Positions 43,243-46,549 of a DNA stretch of 46,549 bases are shown piece by piece. Made by a program: the position numbers and the translations under genes. Each line of letters opens with the position of its first letter. The first letter of the stretch is position 1. Origin of the DNA: Candidatus Fimousia stercorigallinarum (GTDB taxonomy: Bacteria > Bacillota > Clostridia > Lachnospirales > Lachnospiraceae); the NCBI GenBank assembly GCA_018715775.1, contig DVKZ01000031.1, positions 1 through 46,549 of the forward strand, written 5' to 3'. The notes below the pieces were generated by a model. It had not been told where the DNA came from. It did no database searches and saw only the letters and a list, made by a program, of their open reading frames with translations.

Positions 43243-44133
43243 ATGGCGGTTAAGATTATTACAGATGGGGCATGTGACCTTGAAATGGGGTTTTTAAAAC
43301 TGCATAATGTTTTGAGTGTTCCATTTTACGTTTCTTTTGATGGTGAAACGTATAAAAAAGAAAGAATTGAGATAGAAGTGCGTGAATTTTATCAGAAGAT
43401 GATCGATGAACCGGATGTATTTCCGAGAACATCTTTACCGGCTGTAAATGATTATATAGATATCTTTGAACCGATTTTAAAAGCGGGTGATGAAGTGATC
43501 TGTATCTGTTTTACTTCACACCTGAGCGGTTCCTATAATTCGGCAACGAATGCAAAGATGATCATGGAAGAAGAATATCCGGATGCAAAGATCAGTGTGA
43601 TCAATTCCTACTGCGCAACAGTGACACAGGCAAGTCTTGTACTGGAAGCGGTGAAAATGAGAGATAAAGGATTGTCATATGAACAGATTGTGGAAAAGCT
43701 GGATGCTGTGAAGATGGATGCGAAGATCTTTTTTACCGTCGGCAATCTGGATTATCTGATCCACGGAGGCCGTATTGGAAAGATGACAGGAAAATTTGGA
43801 ACTGCGTTGAATCTGAAACCATTAATTATTCTGGATAAAGGAGAAGTAACAAGCGGTGGGATCGCAAGGAGCAGGAAAAAATCTCTTGCAAAAGTGCTGG
43901 ATCTGATGAAAGACTTTTTTACGAAGAAGGGAAATATGGTTGGCGATTATGTGATCAATGTCGGCTACGGTTATGATGTGGCGGAAGGAAAAGCGTTCCA
44001 TCAGAAAGTGGAAGCGCTGGCAAGAGAACTGGGTTATACGGAAGATATCCCGCTCATTCAGATCGGAGCAACGATCGCGGTGCATACCGGACCGCATGCG
44101 ATCGGCGTGGGCGTTGTGAAAAAATGTGGATAG
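43243..44133 (+). CDS. DegV family fatty-acid-binding protein
   Basis: A 296-residue protein of the DegV (FakB) family, which holds a fatty acid for phosphorylation by the kinase FakA. Features: the N-terminal IITDGACDL, TSLPA near residue 65, CICFTSHLSGSYNSA with the carboxylate-binding serines, NLDYLIHGGRIG and KPLIILDKGE. Length is normal. It has its own strong AAAGGAGG site and terminators on both sides, so it looks monocistronic. Whether it acts as a FakB or has another lipid role cannot be told from sequence. Confidence 0.92.
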   Translation: MAVKIITDGACDLEMGFLKLHNVLSVPFYVSFDGETYKKERIEIEVREFYQKMIDEPDVFPRTSLPAVNDYIDIFEPILKAGDEVICICFTSHLSGSYNSATNAKMIMEEEYPDAKISVINSYCATVTQASLVLEAVKMRDKGLSYEQIVEKLDAVKMDAKIFFTVGNLDYLIHGGRIGKMTGKFGTALNLKPLIILDKGEVTSGGIARSRKKSLAKVLDLMKDFFTKKGNMVGDYVINVGYGYDVAEGKAFHQKVEALARELGYTEDIPLIQIGATIAVHTGPHAIGVGVVKKCG

Positions 44134-44141
44134 TATTTATG

Positions 44142-44175
44142 AATAGGGTTCCATTAACGGAACTCTATTTTATGT
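44142..44175 (+). terminator. Terminator of the DegV gene
   Basis: AATAGGGTTCC / GGAACTCTATT, an 11-bp stem with one G-T pair and a 6-base loop, followed by TTATGTTAT. Confidence 0.65.
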
Positions 44176-44187
44176 TATATAAAGCAG

Positions 44188-44232
44188 AGGCACCGCTCCA
44201 TCATCCTTGTATCTGATGATCTTGCGGTGCCT
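44188..44232 (-). terminator. Probable terminator of the thioesterase gene
   Basis: AGGCACCGC and GCGGTGCCT form a 9-bp outer stem; ATCAT/GATGAT can extend it inside. It lies 9 bases past the thioesterase stop, with only a weak T-tract on the minus strand. Confidence 0.5.
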
Positions 44233-44240
44233 ATGAAAGA

Positions 44241-44630
44241 TTATTGAAAACGTGATTTTGTCTTTTCAACAAATTTGTCTGCGTTTACAATAAATCTTTC
44301 GTGTATACAATATCCTGCACGACCTGTTTTGTCTGTGATCTCAATGTGAAAGCATAAACGTTTGCGGTCAATTTCAACAAGGCAGCAATGGCAGGAAACT
44401 GTCTCGCCAACTGGCGTTGCGCTTAAATGCTGTATATCTAAAGATGTGCCAACACTCGTCATTCCCTCGTCTAGTTTTCCTTCGAGCAATGCAACGGCAG
44501 CTTTTTCAGCTAATAAAGCCATAGCCGGTGTTGCATAGACAGGAAGGCTGCCGCTTCCCCATACTGCTGCTGTACGCTGTTCATTGACTTCTTCTGTAAT
44601 CGTAATAGTGTCACCGATCGTTAGATTCAT
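44241..44630 (-). CDS. FlK-like hot-dog thioesterase
   Basis: A 129-residue hot-dog thioesterase resembling fluoroacetyl-CoA thioesterase FlK. The presumed catalytic residues are Thr34 (YATPAM), Glu42 (LLAEKAA) and His68 (IQHLSATPVG); their spacing (8, then 26) equals that of Thr42, Glu50 and His76 in FlK. Proteins of this type in gut clostridia are usually general acyl-CoA thioesterases; fluoroacetate as a substrate is not implied. The start follows AAGGAC. It is a single gene in opposite orientation to its neighbours. Confidence 0.82.
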   Translation of the reverse strand: MNLTIGDTITITEEVNEQRTAAVWGSGSLPVYATPAMALLAEKAAVALLEGKLDEGMTSVGTSLDIQHLSATPVGETVSCHCCLVEIDRKRLCFHIEITDKTGRAGYCIHERFIVNADKFVEKTKSRFQ

Positions 44631-44719
44631 AAAATTAGTCCTTCTTTCTTAAATGATTTTATCTTAGGTTCATTATAACAAAGTGGTATCCAATTTTCTA
44701 TATGAAAATAATATTTATA

Positions 44720-44744
44720 CAAAAGAAACGAAGTATGGTATACT
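44720..44744 (+). promoter_or_regulatory. Promoter of the DUF1700-type gene
   Basis: Extended -10 TGG-TATACT (TATACT at 44739-44744) with a weak -35 TTATAC 18 bases upstream, just before the AAAAAGGAG of the next gene. Confidence 0.5.
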
Positions 44745-44779
44745 CAAGAGGATAATACAGAATAAAAAGGAGAAAAAGT

Positions 44780-45217
44780 TTGAATAAACAACAATTTTTA
44801 AAGGAATTACAGGAGTGTCTGGAGGGAGAAGTTTCCCGGCAGGCGGTTTATGACAATATAACATATTATGACCAGTATTTTGAGGAACAGAAAGCAATGG
44901 GAAAATCGGAATCGCAGATCGCAGAGGAAATTGGAAAACCTTCGTTAATCGCGAAAACGATTGTTGATGCAGAGGATGCTTCGGAAGGTGTTTATTACGA
45001 TGAGCAAGTCTATACAGAAGAGGATGACGGATCTTTTGAGCCGGAGACGGAGTTTCATATGGTCGAAATCAAGTGGTATCATAAGCTGTTATTCGTGATT
45101 GTGATTATTGCAATTGTCCTTCTGCTTTTAACGATTACGGGAGCTATTCTGTCTTTTGCAGCTCCGATCATTTTAATCTTACTCATTGCATATTTGATAA
45201 AAAGACTGTTCTTTTAG
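44780..45217 (+). CDS. DUF1700/HAAS-type membrane protein
   Basis: A 145-residue protein with a soluble N-terminal helical part (MNKQQFLKELQECL, then YDNITYYDQYFEEQ and EIGKPSLIAKTIV), the HAAS pattern of DUF1700 proteins, an acidic linker (residues 68-88) and two C-terminal hydrophobic segments (about 100-145). It starts with TTG at 44780, 8 bases after AAAAAGGAG. DUF1700 genes are usually next to PadR repressors, which are absent here. It is followed 4 bases later by the amidohydrolase, so the two are probably co-transcribed. Confidence 0.75.
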   Translation: MNKQQFLKELQECLEGEVSRQAVYDNITYYDQYFEEQKAMGKSESQIAEEIGKPSLIAKTIVDAEDASEGVYYDEQVYTEEDDGSFEPETEFHMVEIKWYHKLLFVIVIIAIVLLLLTITGAILSFAAPIILILLIAYLIKRLFF

Positions 45218-45227
45218 AGGGATGGAT

Positions 45228-46394
45228 ATGAATATCAGTCAGGAAGTAGAGAAAATTCAAGAAGAATTAGTGTTGCTCAGACAAAAGTTTCACCAATATC
45301 CGGAAACAGCATTGCAAGAAAAAATAACTACTCGAATGATCAGGGAAGAACTGGAAAAAGACGGGATTGCATATGATCGTGTGGATCCGACAGGAGTAGT
45401 GGCATATCTTGGAAATGGAACTGGAAAAACGGTTGCACTTCGGGCGGATATTGACGGTCTTTTGGTCGTGGAAGAGACAGGGCTTTGTTTTGCATCGGTG
45501 AATCCGGGAAAAATGCATGCCTGTGGACATGATGGACACATCGCGGGTCTGCTTGGTGCGGCGAAGGTATTAAAAAAATTTGAATCCGGTCTGAATGGAC
45601 GGATCAAGCTGATCTTTCAGCCGGCAGAAGAAAACAGCAGCGGGGCAAAAGCGGTGATCGATCAGGGATATCTGAATGATGTAAAGGAAATCTTTGGACT
45701 CCATATTTTTAGCGACCTTCCATCGGGATGTGTTTCGATAGAAGGAGGAGCGAGAATGGCGGCGACGGATCATTTTTCGATCACGATCACCGGAAAATCC
45801 GGGCATGCGGCAAAACCGCATCAATGCGTGGATGCAACGGTTGCGGCAGCGGCACTTGTTATGAATCTCCAGACGATCCTAAGCCGCAGACTGGATCCGC
45901 TTGATGATGCAGTTTTAACGATCGGACGCCTTCAGTCAGGAACTGCCTATAATATCATTTCAGGAGAAGCGGTTTTAGAAGGGACAGTCCGCACGTTTTC
46001 CGTTGAAACCGAACATAAGATCAAAGAGATGATCATTCAGATTTCGAATGATACGGCACATTTATATGGAGCGAAGGCAAAGGTGGATTATCCGGGATCG
46101 ATGCACCCGCCGTTGATCAATGATGCGCAGATAGCAAAAAGGATCTATAGGAAAGCGGAGTCGGTTTTTGCCCCAGAGCAATTGATCACAGTTCCAAAGA
46201 TCATGCTGGGGGAAGATTTTGCGAATTATCAGACGAAGGTGCCTGGTGTATTTGCCTTCGTTGGCGGGGGGGAAACAGACGGATCGGAAAATTTTCCGAA
46301 TCATCACAGCAAATTTGATTTCACAGATGAGGCACTCATCAGTGCTGTGAAGCTGCATTTAACGTATGTGGAATCGATATTTGGCGTATTATAA
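45228..46394 (+). CDS. M20 family amidohydrolase (N-acyl-amino-acid hydrolase type)
   Basis: A 388-residue metallopeptidase of the M20D group, which removes acyl groups from amino acids or related amides. Visible are the metal-binding HACGHDGH (with ligand Cys and His), FQPAEENSSGA with the catalytic and metal-binding glutamates, LHIFSDLPSG, a dimerisation domain insertion and the C-terminal HHSKFDF ligand. The start at 45228 lies 7 bases after AGAGG, better than the ATG at 45222. Substrate could be N-acetyl or other N-acyl amino acids, hippurate or indole-amino acid conjugates; not decided by sequence. Confidence 0.9.
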   Translation: MNISQEVEKIQEELVLLRQKFHQYPETALQEKITTRMIREELEKDGIAYDRVDPTGVVAYLGNGTGKTVALRADIDGLLVVEETGLCFASVNPGKMHACGHDGHIAGLLGAAKVLKKFESGLNGRIKLIFQPAEENSSGAKAVIDQGYLNDVKEIFGLHIFSDLPSGCVSIEGGARMAATDHFSITITGKSGHAAKPHQCVDATVAAAALVMNLQTILSRRLDPLDDAVLTIGRLQSGTAYNIISGEAVLEGTVRTFSVETEHKIKEMIIQISNDTAHLYGAKAKVDYPGSMHPPLINDAQIAKRIYRKAESVFAPEQLITVPKIMLGEDFANYQTKVPGVFAFVGGGETDGSENFPNHHSKFDFTDEALISAVKLHLTYVESIFGVL

Positions 46395-46413
46395 AAAAAT
46401 TTGAAAAAAGTGA

Positions 46414-46442
46414 TTGACATGCTCGAATCTCTGTGCTATTAT
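46414..46442 (+). promoter_or_regulatory. Strong promoter of the tRNA-Gly gene
   Basis: TTGACA (46414-46419), exactly 17 bases, TATTAT (46437-46442), 28 bases before the tRNA. Confidence 0.8.
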
Positions 46443-46470
46443 TAACGAGTGCTTGAGAGAGAGCATGTAA

Positions 46471-46543
46471 GCGCGAGTGGCTCAGTTGGTGGAGCACGAC
46501 CTTGCCAAGGTCGGGGTCGCGGGTTCGAGTCCCGTCTCGCGCT
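46471..46543 (+). tRNA. tRNA-Gly (anticodon GCC)
   Basis: Full cloverleaf: acceptor stem GCGCGAG / CTCGCGC, D arm with AGTTGGTGG loop, anticodon stem CGACC / GGTCG around TTGCCAA (anticodon GCC), T arm GCGGG-TTCGAGT-CCCGT. Discriminator base is T and the CCA end is not encoded. The T-run at the window edge may be the start of its terminator. Confidence 0.97.
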
Positions 46544-46549
46544 CTTTTT

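Overview
The window looks like a chromosomal segment from a strictly anaerobic, spore-lineage member of the Clostridia, most likely a gut Lachnospiraceae. The evidence is moderate GC, strong AGGAGG-type ribosome binding sites, the Firmicute core block ftsK - fhs - folD - rimO - pgsA - cinA - recA - recX - rny, a SpoIIM-like gene beside a NUDIX gene, and many oxygen-sensitive or strictly anaerobic functions (2-hydroxyacyl-CoA dehydratase-type reductase with activase, ferredoxin-like aldo/keto reductase, CoA-transferases). Species cannot be fixed from the sequence alone. No phage, insertion sequence or CRISPR array was seen.

Layout. (1) 1-4034: a carbohydrate locus, with a GH27 alpha-galactosidase, a small zinc-ribbon protein and an ABC sugar-binding lipoprotein, translationally coupled but without permeases, and a convergent AraC regulator. 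(2) 4096-6335: a stand-alone trpB and a LysR regulator, both leftward. (3) 6447-13297: an accessory catabolic-looking island. A crotonase-family enzyme and the two subunits of a CoA-transferase form one operon; after a LysR regulator on the other strand come a DASS/SLC13 anion permease, an FAD-dependent oxidoreductase and a chorismate mutase with an ACT-like tail. The two LysR genes and a perfect ATA-N9-TAT box suggest inducible uptake and CoA-linked metabolism of an unidentified carboxylate. (4) 13363-18912: threonine aldolase, a CmpB-type membrane protein, a YjbR-MGMT fusion, a ferredoxin-type aldo/keto reductase behind a MerR-like 19-bp-spacer promoter, then larC-larB for the nickel-pincer cofactor. 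(5) 18965-27120: metal homeostasis and anaerobic redox. An AraC regulator diverges from an HMA protein and a Zn/Cd-type P1B ATPase; then come a decayed sugar O-acetyltransferase, a double-cubane-type reductase with its ASKHA activase, and a second P1B ATPase plus CsoR with matching GGGGTAT-type operators.

(6) 27263-40206: conserved housekeeping, covering chromosome translocation (FtsK/SpoIIIE), C1-tetrahydrofolate metabolism (fhs, folD), RimO, PgsA, CinA, RecA/RecX behind tandem promoters with a LexA-like box, RNase Y, ADP-ribose pyrophosphatase and a SpoIIM-like membrane protein. (7) 40308-46549: glycogen branching enzyme, a RibU-like ECF substrate-binding component with a two-hairpin leader, DegV, an FlK-like thioesterase, a DUF1700-type membrane protein, an M20 amidohydrolase and tRNA-Gly(GCC) at the right edge.

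All functional calls rest on reading motifs, gene order and signals by eye; no database search was run. Start codons were moved inward from the longest ORF wherever a Shine-Dalgarno sequence clearly favoured a downstream start.
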